From Candidatus Poribacteria bacterium (lineage in GTDB: Bacteria > Poribacteria > WGA-4E > WGA-3G), in assembly GCA_026702755.1 (NCBI GenBank), contig JAPPBX010000074.1:1-64000 (forward strand): a stretch of 64,000 bases of DNA, written 5' to 3'. How positions within the stretch are numbered: position 1 is the stretch's first letter; each line of letters begins with the position of its first letter. The position numbers were made by a program, and so were the translations under genes. The notes below the pieces were generated by a model that saw only the letters and a program-made list of their open reading frames with translations, was not told the DNA's origin and searched no databases. Positions 34,888 through 43,906 of this stretch are shown here, piece by piece.

Positions 34888-35436
34888 ATGAAAGTTAACG
34901 AAGAAATGTCTTTTTGGGATAGACTCTATATCCCTGCGTTGATTAAGGGGATGTTTACCACGTTGAAGCATATCCCGAAAAAGAAATTGACATATCAATA
35001 CCCTGAAGATCCGAGGAGTGTGGATGAACGGAACGATCGGTATCGCGGCATTCACAAACTGACGACAACAGAAAAAGATGAGATTAAATGCGTAGCATGT
35101 TTTTTATGCGCGACTGCCTGCCCTGCTGATTGTATCACGATTCAGGCGGCACCAGCACCGGAAGGTTGGCAAACCAAGGAAGGTTATCAGCGCGAAAAAT
35201 ACCCCGATGTTTTTGAAATCAACATGCTGCGTTGTATTTTTTGTGGGTATTGTGTAGAGGCTTGCCCTGAAGATGCCATCCGGATGACAGGCTTAACGCT
35301 TCCGCAATATTTCCGTGAACGTCAGCAAGAGGGAGAAAGCCTTGGAAGCTCCCGTAGTGACTTCATCTTTGATCGAGATATGCTCGTTGCTAACAATGAC
35401 ATCCCGCAAGACGGACTTAGTGTCGAAGCGAAGTAA
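34888..35436 (+). CDS. NuoI-like ferredoxin subunit (two [4Fe-4S] clusters)
   Basis: A 182-residue protein. Two CxxCxxCxxxCP motifs occur at Cys68/71/74/78 (CVACFLCATACP) and Cys116/119/122/126 (CIFCGYCVEACP). The N-terminal GMFTTLKHIPKKKLTYQYP is typical of NADH-quinone oxidoreductase subunit I. The protein would link the peripheral arm of complex I to the quinone. No other nuo gene is in the window, so this copy is detached from its operon. AAGGAGG precedes ATG 34888. The next gene begins on the base after its stop. Confidence 0.88.
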   Translation: MKVNEEMSFWDRLYIPALIKGMFTTLKHIPKKKLTYQYPEDPRSVDERNDRYRGIHKLTTTEKDEIKCVACFLCATACPADCITIQAAPAPEGWQTKEGYQREKYPDVFEINMLRCIFCGYCVEACPEDAIRMTGLTLPQYFRERQQEGESLGSSRSDFIFDRDMLVANNDIPQDGLSVEAK

Positions 35437-36018
35437 GTGAACCGGTCAAAGAAATTAGTGGCACCTTATGCTCCCTTCCCGAATAAGAAGTATGATATTA
35501 TATACGCGGATCCGCCGTGGGACTATAAGGGGCAGCTCCAACACACGGGGAGTGGGGGCAAAGACAGTGGCGGCGCAATTCGACATTATCCGACTGTACC
35601 CGTATCGGAGATGAAAACATGGGATGTCGCTTCGATCAGCAAAGAGAATTGTCTGCTTTTTATGTGGAGTTCCTCTCCGCATCTCGATCAGGCGATTCAG
35701 CTTGGCAAAGCATGGGGGTTTCGGTGGGCAACGGTTGCCTTCGTCTGGGATAAGCAACGTCCAAATCCTGGTTCCTACACGGTAAGCCAGTGTGAATTAT
35801 GTCTCGTTTTTAGACGTGGCAGGATCCCGCAACCGCGAGGTGCGAGAAACATGAGGCAGCTCGTTCGAGTTAAACGGACCCGCCATTCTGAAAAACCGGA
35901 TGCTGTGCGTGAACGAATTGAGAAAATGTTTCCAGACCAATGTAAAATCGAATTGTTCGCGCGAAAGCAGTACCAAGGTTGGGATACATGGGGACTCGAA
36001 GTTCTCGAGGCTTCGTGA
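35437..36018 (+). CDS. MT-A70-family adenine-N6 methyltransferase
   Basis: A 193-residue protein. YDIIYADPPWDY holds the DPPW catalytic motif (25-28). YPTVPVSEMKTW, LFMWSSSPHLDQAIQLGKAWGF (given to show the core), FVWDKQRPNPG and HSEKPDAVRERIE complete the MT-A70 layout. Family members methylate adenine in DNA or RNA. There is no restriction enzyme or specificity subunit nearby, so it is an orphan. GTG 35437 directly follows the nuoI-like stop, with no separate ribosome binding site, implying coupled translation. Confidence 0.88.
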   Translation: MNRSKKLVAPYAPFPNKKYDIIYADPPWDYKGQLQHTGSGGKDSGGAIRHYPTVPVSEMKTWDVASISKENCLLFMWSSSPHLDQAIQLGKAWGFRWATVAFVWDKQRPNPGSYTVSQCELCLVFRRGRIPQPRGARNMRQLVRVKRTRHSEKPDAVRERIEKMFPDQCKIELFARKQYQGWDTWGLEVLEAS

Positions 36019-36377
36019 GATCTGATGTGCCGTTGGCACATCAACTCAACCGATAACGCAGGAGCGGAAATATAAATTTTTTAGTTATAATTTGGGTTGA
36101 TATAAGCAAGCACACGAAACTATAGAGGGGTCCTCCAGTTAAAGTTGGGGTTATATCCATATCATTGAGCTTTCATAACCCCTACGGCTTTAAGGGGTGC
36201 TCTATACGAAAATGGACACATTTTCTGTTTCAGATGCTATCAACCTACGAATTTATTTCACCGACCGGGCATGGCGGTTTTTGTTAAACGTTAAAATAGA
36301 ACCGCTATGTTTTCACCGATCATTCACAAATTTATTTGCCTAAATTCACTTGAAAGGCACACAATCGAATCGACCCA
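36019..36377. other. Intergenic region with repeats upstream of the 932-residue gene
   Basis: No gene is seen. The region holds the promoter at 36098-36127, an AACCCCTACGG...AAGGGGTGCT repeat at about 36177-36201 and an imperfect CATGGCGGTT/AACCGCTATG hairpin at about 36274-36311. Confidence 0.5.
36098..36127 (+). promoter_or_regulatory. Putative promoter of the 932-residue protein gene
   Basis: TTGATA (36098-36103), an 18-base spacer and TATAGA (36122-36127). The sequence AATTTGGGTTGATAT around the -35 resembles that at the rpsF promoter (13411-13424). The leader would be about 245 bases. Confidence 0.4.
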
Positions 36378-39176
36378 ATGCAAGGATTATCGCTTAATTT
36401 TCGTTCAGAAACGCTTTTCGCGTTGACTGATAAAATCAAATCCAGTATTGAGGGACGGATGAGTTGGGGGGATACCTTTGGCTTAGGGCTCGGTGTGAAA
36501 TCGGATAAACATCTGATTGTTTGGACACCGAAGCAAAGTTCAGAGGGCGACATTCTACCCGGTTTCGACTCAGAAGATGGCGAGCTTACAGTAAAGATGC
36601 GGCCCCGTCCGGGGGCATGGGTTTCTTGGATCGACGAAGCAAAAGTCACAGCTGAGACAAGCAACGACTATGACAGGGTCCATAGAAGCATACAGGAATT
36701 GGAACGGAATGCACGCCAGATTACAGATTTCGCCGATGGTGTTGTTTCCGAAATCGCCATTCAAAACCTCGGGAAAACCCTGACACTTTCCGAACTCACT
36801 CAGGAAGTTTTGAAAGCACGGCTAACAATACCCAGTACCATCAAAACTGGTGGTTATGTGCTCACAAAGGTTGATGACGTTGGGGCTGACGGGATATCCC
36901 TCGCTAATGTTATCGTTCCAGAGCAAACCCACATTCATCGCGTCCATCTCAATGAAGATGCTCTTTTTGATCAAATCCTAACCGAGGACTATAATTTACT
37001 CCTTGTAGTTCTCAGAACCCATATTAAGCAGTACCCTGACCTAATTGACTTGGGATACAGTTTAACGCTTCATACTCGGATGTCTGATGTTTTGGCTGAT
37101 GAAGATGGAGAGACACCGGAGGCAGTTAAAGATCTTGATCCGGTTCAGGTGCTTGCTACAGCAGCCGTTTACGATCCTCTTGAACCGGAGACACTTCAGT
37201 TTGTACCTATCGCGTTTGACGCACCCGCTGAAGAAATTGAGACCGCAATTAGCGAGAGTTCAAAGAAAATCGAAGCGTATACGGTGAAAGCCAATCAGCA
37301 CGCCTACCAACTCATGGCGCAATTTCAACAGCGTGTGGAAACCCGCTTGAAAGCTCTTGTGCTTGGACCTGGACAGCGCGTCCATAATAAGGTGTGGGAT
37401 GATCTGGTGATCCGTGAACTGCGGAATACGATGATCGCTTTTGTCGAATTCTATGCCGAATATCTCACTGAACATTTTGATGAGGAAGTCGCAGTGCCGA
37501 AAACTGACGAACTTGCACAAAATATTGACCCCATGATAGAGTTTTGGCAGCTACAGGATAATCAGCAGTTAACGCTGAATCATCTCATTCAATCCTCTTA
37601 CAAATTGGCGAATCAGGTACTTGATCGAGCAGCAGGGTTGTTTCATGATCTGGTGTTTGAACAGGATTTCATTGAACCCGCGCTTGTCAAGCAGGTTGAG
37701 CTCTCAACTTTTGAGAACAACGAACGGTTAGACGAAATTTACTTGCCGCAGTGGACGCGCGGGGCGGTGCGTGAAAAGATGGCAGGTATCACGCTTCGCT
37801 CAACTTTGCATGCTAACCAAGTCGAACGGTTGACAACCATCTGGCTGGAATTACTGGAACTCGCGAACTTCGCAAGTCAGCACAAGCAGGACTTTGAAAA
37901 TGTAATTCAACCGTTAGTGGATCTCCTCTTAGCAGGCAAAACTGTGCAAACGCAGCGACGGGGGCAGCAGGCACAGCAACGCGGCACTACCGCTTTTCCC
38001 GGTTTTGAAATCCCTGATGACGCTTTTGAACAGTTACTTGATCATGTAAAGTTGTATTTACCAACTATAAAGCAGTGGTTGGAAAATATCCCACCAACGG
38101 TGGATCAGCAACAGCATTACGCAACATTGTGGACATTAGTGCTTGATGGTAAACTCCGTGAACGACTTCTCGCCAATGTTCAACCTACTTGTGATATTAA
38201 TCTCAGTGTACCGGACCAGACAAAGAGGTTAATCAACCTTATGTTAGAAAGCACACTGATTATCCAAGCTGAAAAGGACCGCAAGTCGATAGAACGCAAC
38301 TTAAATCGGGCGATTATCTCGAAGACCGGGCATGAGTTGTCGAATATTACCACGGCTTCGATGCTTGCTATTCATGGCGATACCCTACTTGCAATGCTCC
38401 ACGAAGAATTGCTGGGTTATCACAACACTTTGGTGAAGCGGGCAAATAGACTCACAAATGCGCCCCAGAAGGCGAAAAAACGGAAACGTGGGCAGGCGAG
38501 GAATGGCGATGCAGCAAATGCTGAAGCAGTTGAGGCGGAACAACAAAAAGTTAAGGAACTCATGATTTTCCTGAGACCCTACCGCCAAGAGGAGGTTATC
38601 GCCACCTTAGCGGACGCTGGACTTGATCCGCGCGCGACGAATCTTGAAGAGATCCGCAAGCAGCAAGTACTCAGCTTTGATGTAAGTGATTTGCCTCCGA
38701 TAGGTGAAACGTGGCTTGGTGATAGTAAGAGTGTTGAAGATTATCCAAATTTGCGGGTGTTCCTTTTACAGAATCAACTTCCAATATCAACAACCGGCAG
38801 GTTGCTTATGGAATTACGGCAGCAATTTCCAGATGAATTCTTCAATCACGTCTTGGGACTTATCCAAGAGGTTAAAGCACTTCAAGGCAACGATTATAAG
38901 GGGGATCTGCTTGATCAGTTTGTCACCTATATCTCCGAGAAGGTCTGGCGATGGGAATTAACCCAGATTACGGAAACCGAACTCCCGCTCTTCTTGAAAG
39001 AGAAGGTCCTCGCCTCTGCGATCTGCTATGAAAAAGAGGTTGATACTTTGCTTGAGTACGTTGAACGTTACGATGACTTGCTATCTACTAAACTGGTAGC
39101 AGGTTCAGAAATGGACAACCACCGTCAATACATTGAGGAGCAGTTTCAGGCAATCGTTGAAACCCTTTTGGTGTAA
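36378..39176 (+). CDS. Large hypothetical helical protein
   Basis: A 932-residue protein I do not recognise. It has no signal peptide or membrane helix. The first ~110 residues are mixed alpha/beta (GRMSWGDTFGLGLGVKSD, GAWVSWIDEAKVTAE). The rest is mostly helical with a predicted coiled stretch near 290-340, a Gln/Arg-rich linker near 530 (QRRGQQAQQRG) and a basic patch near 695 (KAKKRKRGQARNG). It could be a scaffold or DNA-associated protein, but nothing in the sequence proves this. It stands alone with its own promoter. ATG 36378 has no clear Shine-Dalgarno sequence. Confidence 0.7.
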   Translation: MQGLSLNFRSETLFALTDKIKSSIEGRMSWGDTFGLGLGVKSDKHLIVWTPKQSSEGDILPGFDSEDGELTVKMRPRPGAWVSWIDEAKVTAETSNDYDRVHRSIQELERNARQITDFADGVVSEIAIQNLGKTLTLSELTQEVLKARLTIPSTIKTGGYVLTKVDDVGADGISLANVIVPEQTHIHRVHLNEDALFDQILTEDYNLLLVVLRTHIKQYPDLIDLGYSLTLHTRMSDVLADEDGETPEAVKDLDPVQVLATAAVYDPLEPETLQFVPIAFDAPAEEIETAISESSKKIEAYTVKANQHAYQLMAQFQQRVETRLKALVLGPGQRVHNKVWDDLVIRELRNTMIAFVEFYAEYLTEHFDEEVAVPKTDELAQNIDPMIEFWQLQDNQQLTLNHLIQSSYKLANQVLDRAAGLFHDLVFEQDFIEPALVKQVELSTFENNERLDEIYLPQWTRGAVREKMAGITLRSTLHANQVERLTTIWLELLELANFASQHKQDFENVIQPLVDLLLAGKTVQTQRRGQQAQQRGTTAFPGFEIPDDAFEQLLDHVKLYLPTIKQWLENIPPTVDQQQHYATLWTLVLDGKLRERLLANVQPTCDINLSVPDQTKRLINLMLESTLIIQAEKDRKSIERNLNRAIISKTGHELSNITTASMLAIHGDTLLAMLHEELLGYHNTLVKRANRLTNAPQKAKKRKRGQARNGDAANAEAVEAEQQKVKELMIFLRPYRQEEVIATLADAGLDPRATNLEEIRKQQVLSFDVSDLPPIGETWLGDSKSVEDYPNLRVFLLQNQLPISTTGRLLMELRQQFPDEFFNHVLGLIQEVKALQGNDYKGDLLDQFVTYISEKVWRWELTQITETELPLFLKEKVLASAICYEKEVDTLLEYVERYDDLLSTKLVAGSEMDNHRQYIEEQFQAIVETLLV

Positions 39177-39366
39177 TTTTAATGTTCCTTGCGGTTCGGT
39201 GAGGTAGGTTGTCTGAAAGGCGTTCCTCTCCGTATATCCGGTTTCCCAGCGCGTTGCTTGGGCTTACAATCTCTGGCGAAAGAGCCGAACACCGTGAGGC
39301 TTGGATTCTGAAAAGGAGGTTTTTTGCAAACCCTACCTGAACAACTGCAAGGAAAATTTAAAAAAA

Positions 39367-40278
39367 ATGAAAATAGCTTTATTGGGCAACAGTCAGTTAG
39401 CCGTCTCGACTGCCTGGGGCTTGAGTCAATTAGAGTCGGTACGTGAGATCGTATTTGTGTCGGATGCGGCATCGAAAAAAAACAGGTTCATTTCTCCAAA
39501 GGAGGGCACACCGGGAAACCTCCGAGATCTCGTGGAAGCAAACGCTTTAAGTGGCAGTGATACTGCGATTTCCTTTTCCGATTCGTTAGAGAGCCTGTCT
39601 GGCGCGGATGTGATTGTGCTGATGCCACCGATGGGGCAATCTGGTTTCCGTTCTCCTCAAGCCGCCAAGACAACAAGTATTGCGCTTACACGACGATTTG
39701 TAACTGGAATTCAGCAACACGCATTAGATGCCAAGATTCTGGTGGCAATGTCGCCCACTAATTACATCGCTTCGTGGATTCATCAGACGCTTGGTGGCGG
39801 ACAAATTATTGGTCTCGGAAACGGGGCTGCTACGGCGCACTTAACCGCCGAAATTGCGAAACGGGTTGAGGTCTCAGTTCAGGATGTGATGGCTCTGGCG
39901 ATCGGGAGTGACCAAGAGACGTATCCGCTCCCGCAATACTGCCGAGTAAACGGTATCCCACTTGCACAACTGATGTCTGAAGCTGACATCGAAAGCCTCT
40001 GTGAAGCCGTTACACAGCGTTGCCCGTATACCATGAACGACGAATGGACCTTGGTGAGTTATATCTTGCAGGTTGTTTCAGCCATTGCCCTTGATAAAAG
40101 ACGAGTGATGAGTGTTGGTGCCCACATATCAGCGGGTGAGACCTCGGTTTACCTGAACGTTCCAGCACAAGTCGGATACGATGGCATTGCTTCTATTGTC
40201 CCACTTGAGTTGACTGCACAACAACGCGAGCAGTTTAGACAATTGGTCGTGCAGAGTGCTGAAGACCAAGCACCGTAA
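39367..40278 (+). CDS. Lactate/malate dehydrogenase-family protein
   Basis: A 303-residue protein. KIALLGNSQLAVSTAWGLS opens a Rossmann fold, with ADVIVLMPPMGQSGF in place of the usual VVITAG turn, and SPTNYIASWIHQT corresponds to the NP.D segment. The C-terminal half fits the LDH/MDH catalytic domain, but the canonical catalytic His/Arg motif is not obvious. The substrate is unknown, and divergence suggests a specialised oxidoreductase. ATG 39367 follows AAGGAA at a long 12-base spacing. An AAGGAGG at 39316-39322 lies further up with no in-frame start. Confidence 0.65.
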   Translation: MKIALLGNSQLAVSTAWGLSQLESVREIVFVSDAASKKNRFISPKEGTPGNLRDLVEANALSGSDTAISFSDSLESLSGADVIVLMPPMGQSGFRSPQAAKTTSIALTRRFVTGIQQHALDAKILVAMSPTNYIASWIHQTLGGGQIIGLGNGAATAHLTAEIAKRVEVSVQDVMALAIGSDQETYPLPQYCRVNGIPLAQLMSEADIESLCEAVTQRCPYTMNDEWTLVSYILQVVSAIALDKRRVMSVGAHISAGETSVYLNVPAQVGYDGIASIVPLELTAQQREQFRQLVVQSAEDQAP

Positions 40279-40304
40279 CATTTTCGGTGTTTAGTCATCG
40301 TAGA

Positions 40305-40330
40305 GTGGGTTGAACGGAGTGAAACCCAAC
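40305..40330. repeat. Short GGGTTGAACGGAGTGAAACCC palindrome
   Basis: GTGGGTT and AACCCAAC arms around GAACGGAGTGA. It has the same sequence family as the ends and middle of the 1066-1314 element, and CTGACTGCTAA-type sequence follows it before the next start codon. Confidence 0.5.
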
Positions 40331-40363
40331 GATTTTCTAACTGCTGACTGCTAAAATAAAAAA

Positions 40364-41485
40364 ATGAGAGAAATATACCAAAAAATCCCAGAACTAATTG
40401 AAGCCGCTCAGGTCGGTGCCTATTGCACTGTTGTGGAGACGAAAGGTTCAACGCCACAAAAACCCGGCTCAAAACTCTTGATTCTCCCCGATTTGCGGAA
40501 TATCGGTACACTCGGTGGTGGGTGTGTTGAGGCGGAAGCACGTAGACAGGCGATAGGGTTGATGCAGGACGGTCTGCCGCGGCTCCTTGAGTTTCAATTG
40601 GATAGCGATTATGGCTGGGACGATGGACTCATCTGTGGCGGGAATATGAAAATCTTCATTGATCTGCCGAAAACGCGCGCCGAAGCAGAAATGTTTGAGC
40701 GGCTCCAAGCACTGAACAGCGAGAAAACACCGCTTGTTTGTGCAACGGTTGTAACGAGTGCTAAACAGGGTGTTGATGTTGGTATGAAGATGATCTTCGC
40801 TACCACAGGTGAACGTATCGGCACGTTGGGCGATCCGGCTTTGGAAGCGGCAGTCGAGGAGCAGACTCCTGAGATTCTTAAGAAGAACCGCGCAGGCTTG
40901 TTTAGCGAGGACGAGATAGCATCCGTCTTTTTAGAGCCATTACAACCGCGCCCGACTTTACTCATCGCCGGGGCGGGTCATGTTGGTCAGGCACTCTGTC
41001 ATATCGGTAATTGGTTGGATTTTGATATCGCTATTGTTGACGATCGCGCCGACTTCGCTTCCACCGAGCGGTTACCAGAAGCAGACGAGGTTATCATCGG
41101 CGATATCGCTACGGAACTCCGAAACTATCCGATTACGCCGTTGACATACATTGTGATTGTCACCCGTGGACACCAACACGATGAATCGGCGTTACACAGT
41201 GTTGTTGAATCGGATGCTGGTTACATTGGATTGATAGGGAGCCGTCGCAAGATTAAACTGATATTCGATGATCTAATGGAGGCTGGGATTTCTACGGAGA
41301 GACTCCAACGGGTTTATGCACCCATCGGGCTGGATATTAACTCGAAAACCGTGCCGGAAATTGCTGTTAGCATCGCATCGCAACTTATCCAGGTCCGCAA
41401 TGCCGCTGACACTGTTCAAACTTTCGATACACAACCCGTACGAATGCCTACCGTTAAAGTAGTGGGAGGAGAAAAAAATGAGTGA
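40364..41485 (+). CDS. XdhC/CoxI-family protein
   Basis: A 373-residue protein. The N-terminal XdhC domain (CTVVETKGSTPQKPGSKLLI, GTLGGGCVEAEARRQA) is followed by a C-terminal Rossmann domain (LLIAGAGHVGQALCHIG, DDRADFAS, YIGLIGSRRKI). Such proteins help insert the modified molybdenum cofactor into xanthine-dehydrogenase-like enzymes. No molybdenum hydroxylase gene is in the window, so its client is elsewhere or it has another role. It overlaps the next gene by 8 bases. Confidence 0.88.
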   Translation: MREIYQKIPELIEAAQVGAYCTVVETKGSTPQKPGSKLLILPDLRNIGTLGGGCVEAEARRQAIGLMQDGLPRLLEFQLDSDYGWDDGLICGGNMKIFIDLPKTRAEAEMFERLQALNSEKTPLVCATVVTSAKQGVDVGMKMIFATTGERIGTLGDPALEAAVEEQTPEILKKNRAGLFSEDEIASVFLEPLQPRPTLLIAGAGHVGQALCHIGNWLDFDIAIVDDRADFASTERLPEADEVIIGDIATELRNYPITPLTYIVIVTRGHQHDESALHSVVESDAGYIGLIGSRRKIKLIFDDLMEAGISTERLQRVYAPIGLDINSKTVPEIAVSIASQLIQVRNAADTVQTFDTQPVRMPTVKVVGGEKNE

Positions 41486-42230
41486 TGCTTATATACATAT
41501 ACCGGATGTTGCCCACATTGATCAGCCCGCCGAACTGGAAGGTATACGACTCAATTGGGGTCCATCAATATTTCGTAAAACTCGCCAAGGTCCCCGCGAC
41601 CTCCGCGCTGCCCCCGCTACTCCGGAGTTTTGGGAGGTTTGGAAGCGGAACAAGGAGGCTCTTAAAACCGCCGGTATCTCCTGCACCCGCGGCGAGTCAG
41701 GTGACTGGTGGGTAGAATGGTGGATTGACGTTTCGGGTGATCGAACTGATGTAACACCAGTGGATGGTATACCTGAAGACGAATCTTATGCACTCAGCTC
41801 CGATTATCTAACACCAGTGGATGATATTGATATACCTGAAGACGAATCTTATACACGCAGCTCCGATCATATAACACCAGCGGATGATATTGATATACCT
41901 GAAGACGAATCTTATACACTCAGCGAAGTCATTGACCTTGTCCAGCGGACATTGGACAAAGTTAAGGAACACGCCCAGCACAACGAACTTCAATATTGGT
42001 CCAAGGATGTCTATTTTCTCTTATATGATATGCTTCGGTATGTGAATCAGAATGTCTCAGGTGTGTTTGTGCTCCGACAAATCCAAAAAGACACATACCG
42101 AGTGAAATATATGGCTGAAGATTTTTCAAAACAGAGATCAAGTAGAAAACTCAAGGAAGAAGTAAACCAAACGGCGCGTTATCTTGAAGAGTTGACTGGT
42201 AGGAAGCGATCATGGGGTGACAAAGAGTAG
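41478..42230 (+). CDS. Hypothetical protein with acidic 21-residue repeats
   Basis: A 250-residue protein of unknown family. Near residues 92-150 three copies of a ~20-residue acidic unit (VDDIDIPEDESYT core) are encoded by 57-63-bp DNA repeats at 41752-41927. The C-terminal ~100 residues are helical and charged. There is no signal peptide. GGAGGAG precedes ATG 41478 and it overlaps the XdhC-like gene, so the two are probably co-translated. Confidence 0.6.
   Translation: MSDAYIHIPDVAHIDQPAELEGIRLNWGPSIFRKTRQGPRDLRAAPATPEFWEVWKRNKEALKTAGISCTRGESGDWWVEWWIDVSGDRTDVTPVDGIPEDESYALSSDYLTPVDDIDIPEDESYTRSSDHITPADDIDIPEDESYTLSEVIDLVQRTLDKVKEHAQHNELQYWSKDVYFLLYDMLRYVNQNVSGVFVLRQIQKDTYRVKYMAEDFSKQRSSRKLKEEVNQTARYLEELTGRKRSWGDKE
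41752..41927 (+). repeat. Three in-frame 57-63-bp direct repeats
   Basis: Units begin at 41752, 41809 and 41872 with TAACACCAG(T/C)GGATG and contain ATACCTGAAGACGAATCTTA. Spacings of 57 and 63 bases keep the reading frame. They encode the acidic repeats of the surrounding gene. Confidence 0.75.
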
Positions 42231-42287
42231 CCGGTGATAATGGGTGTTCCCAATGAATAGCATGTTATGAAATAAGGAGAGTATTTC

Positions 42288-43190
42288 GTGAACCAAGAAT
42301 CTAAGGTAACAGTTGAAGATATTGAGATGTCTGTGGACGCATTAGACGTTCAAAAAGCCGCAGACATTTTTGACGAGCACGGGTGTCTCGTCGTGCGTGG
42401 ACTGATGGCACCGTATATCAAAGCACTTCATCAGGATATTGAGGCAGCCGCGGCGGAGTCCATATCGTTGCTTGACAAGGCGGAACGGATTGTTGAAGGA
42501 TGGCGTACACCGAACGGCACACTATTCCTACCAGCACCAGAAGGCTATAAACGCGACAAACAGATCATGGTACTGTCGATAGGCTATCAGACGAGCGCGG
42601 CATTTTTCCAATCCGCTCTTGATGAAACCACAGTCAATATCGTAGAGGCGATCTTGGGACCGAATGTAGAGATCTTTGGTAACGGGCAGTGCCTCTATAA
42701 GGAACCGGTCGGCGGACACCCGAAGCATCTCCATCAGGATTCCGCGTATTTTGAACACCGCTATCAAGGACCCGTCGGCATTCTAAGTTATGTTGTGGAT
42801 ACGGACTTGGTAAATGGGGCGTTACATGTTGTACCGGGTTCACACAAACTCGGACAACTCAAGCATATTGATACGTTCTCGCATCTCGGTTTGGAGGAGG
42901 ATGAGTGGCCCTGGGAAAGCGCACTCCCAGTTGTTGGAAACGCCGGTGATTCGATCTTCTTTAACGTTAAGACCATTCACGGTTCCAAACAGAATATGTC
43001 GGACAAACCGCGTCCGATTTTCATCAACCGCTATCGCCGAACAGACGATTTCGTGGTCATCGGTGGGACGACCACGACGAACCGTGCAGAGGCAGAGAAG
43101 CGTGCCGCTGCAGCTGAGGAAGCGAAGAAATCTAATAGTGATAGAGGCTTAATGTTGCGAGGATTCCGTCCCTTTGATTCACAGGATTAA
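42288..43190 (+). CDS. Phytanoyl-CoA dioxygenase (PhyH)-family protein 1
   Basis: A 300-residue Fe(II)/2-oxoglutarate oxygenase. Metal ligands are His149 and Asp151 in KHLHQDSAYF and His231 in KTIHGSKQN; Arg242 or Arg248 would bind 2-oxoglutarate. ALHVVPGSHKLG is the family's core strand. It hydroxylates an unknown small molecule or lipid. GTG 42288 follows AAGGAGAG. It is convergent with the DUF420 gene and separated from it by a terminator-like hairpin. Confidence 0.88.
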   Translation: MNQESKVTVEDIEMSVDALDVQKAADIFDEHGCLVVRGLMAPYIKALHQDIEAAAAESISLLDKAERIVEGWRTPNGTLFLPAPEGYKRDKQIMVLSIGYQTSAAFFQSALDETTVNIVEAILGPNVEIFGNGQCLYKEPVGGHPKHLHQDSAYFEHRYQGPVGILSYVVDTDLVNGALHVVPGSHKLGQLKHIDTFSHLGLEEDEWPWESALPVVGNAGDSIFFNVKTIHGSKQNMSDKPRPIFINRYRRTDDFVVIGGTTTTNRAEAEKRAAAAEEAKKSNSDRGLMLRGFRPFDSQD

Positions 43191-43220
43191 ACTTACTTCT
43201 CCAAATGTTTTAACCCCCTA

Positions 43221-43244
43221 AATCCCCCTTGATAGGGGATTTTA
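43221..43244. terminator. Bidirectional terminator-like hairpin
   Basis: AATCCCC (43221-43227) pairs with GGGGATT (43235-43241), followed by TTTA; on the other strand the arm is followed by TTTAGG. It lies between convergent genes. The CCCCCTAAATCCCC wording is also a common dispersed bacterial repeat. Confidence 0.45.
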
Positions 43245-43273
43245 TTGTCTGACGGGAAATGGTTTCTTCTGTT

Positions 43274-43690
43274 CTACAACTGGTATAACATCAGATAGAT
43301 AATCACGCCTGTTACCGAGACATAGAGCCAGATGGGAAAGGTAATTTTCGCGATGCGACGGTGTTTCTCGAACCGCTCACGCCACGCCAAATAGAGGGTG
43401 CGTAACGCCAACGGCACGATGACGAACGCTAAAAGGATGTGTGAAATCAGTATAGTGAAGTAGACGGGACGGATCCACCCCTGTTTTGTGAACGGTTTTG
43501 AACCGGCGTGATAGTGGTAAATAACATAAGAGATGAGAAATAGCACTGACACACTAAAAGCCGCGAGCATGCAGTTTTTATGTGCCGTGATTTTTTGTTG
43601 TCGGATTTGCACATATCCGATTGTTAGTAGGATACCACTGATTGTATTCAGGGTTGCATTGACCGTCGGTAGGTCTGAGATCTCAAGCAC
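43274..43690 (-). CDS. DUF420-family membrane protein
   Basis: A 138-residue protein with four membrane helices. YHYHAGSKPFTKQGWIRPVY, SHILLAFVIVPLALRTLYLAW and TFPIWLYVSVTGVIIYLML are the DUF420 layout; relatives (CtaM type) assist haem-copper oxidase maturation. GTG 43690 follows AGGAG with proper spacing. A longer frame from 43918 runs through the 33-bp repeats and overlaps the upstream gene; it is less likely. No oxidase gene is in the window. Confidence 0.8.
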   Translation of the reverse strand: MLEISDLPTVNATLNTISGILLTIGYVQIRQQKITAHKNCMLAAFSVSVLFLISYVIYHYHAGSKPFTKQGWIRPVYFTILISHILLAFVIVPLALRTLYLAWRERFEKHRRIAKITFPIWLYVSVTGVIIYLMLYQL

Positions 43691-43708
43691 ATTTTCTCCT
43701 ATATTCTT

Positions 43709-43906
43709 GCTTCGGCACAACGGCGTGTGCCTGCTACTTTTGCTTCGGCACAACGGCGTGTGCCTGCTACTTTTGCTTCGGCACAACGGCGTGTGCCTGC
43801 TACTTTTGCTTCGGCACAACGGCGTGTGCCTGCTACTTTTGCTTCGGCACAACGGCGTGTGCCTGCTACTTTTGCTTCGGCACAACGGCGTGTGCCTGCT
43901 ACTTTC
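43709..43906. repeat. Six tandem copies of a 33-bp palindromic repeat
   Basis: Units of 33 bp begin at 43709, 43742, 43775, 43808, 43841 and 43874. Each contains GGCACA-ACGGCG-TGTGCC, a small hairpin. The copies are contiguous and nearly identical. The array fills the gap between the second PhyH gene and the DUF420 gene. Confidence 0.9.

Noticed and set aside
43709-43906. CRISPR array
   Set aside because: The 33-bp repeats are contiguous, with no spacers between them, and no cas genes are present.
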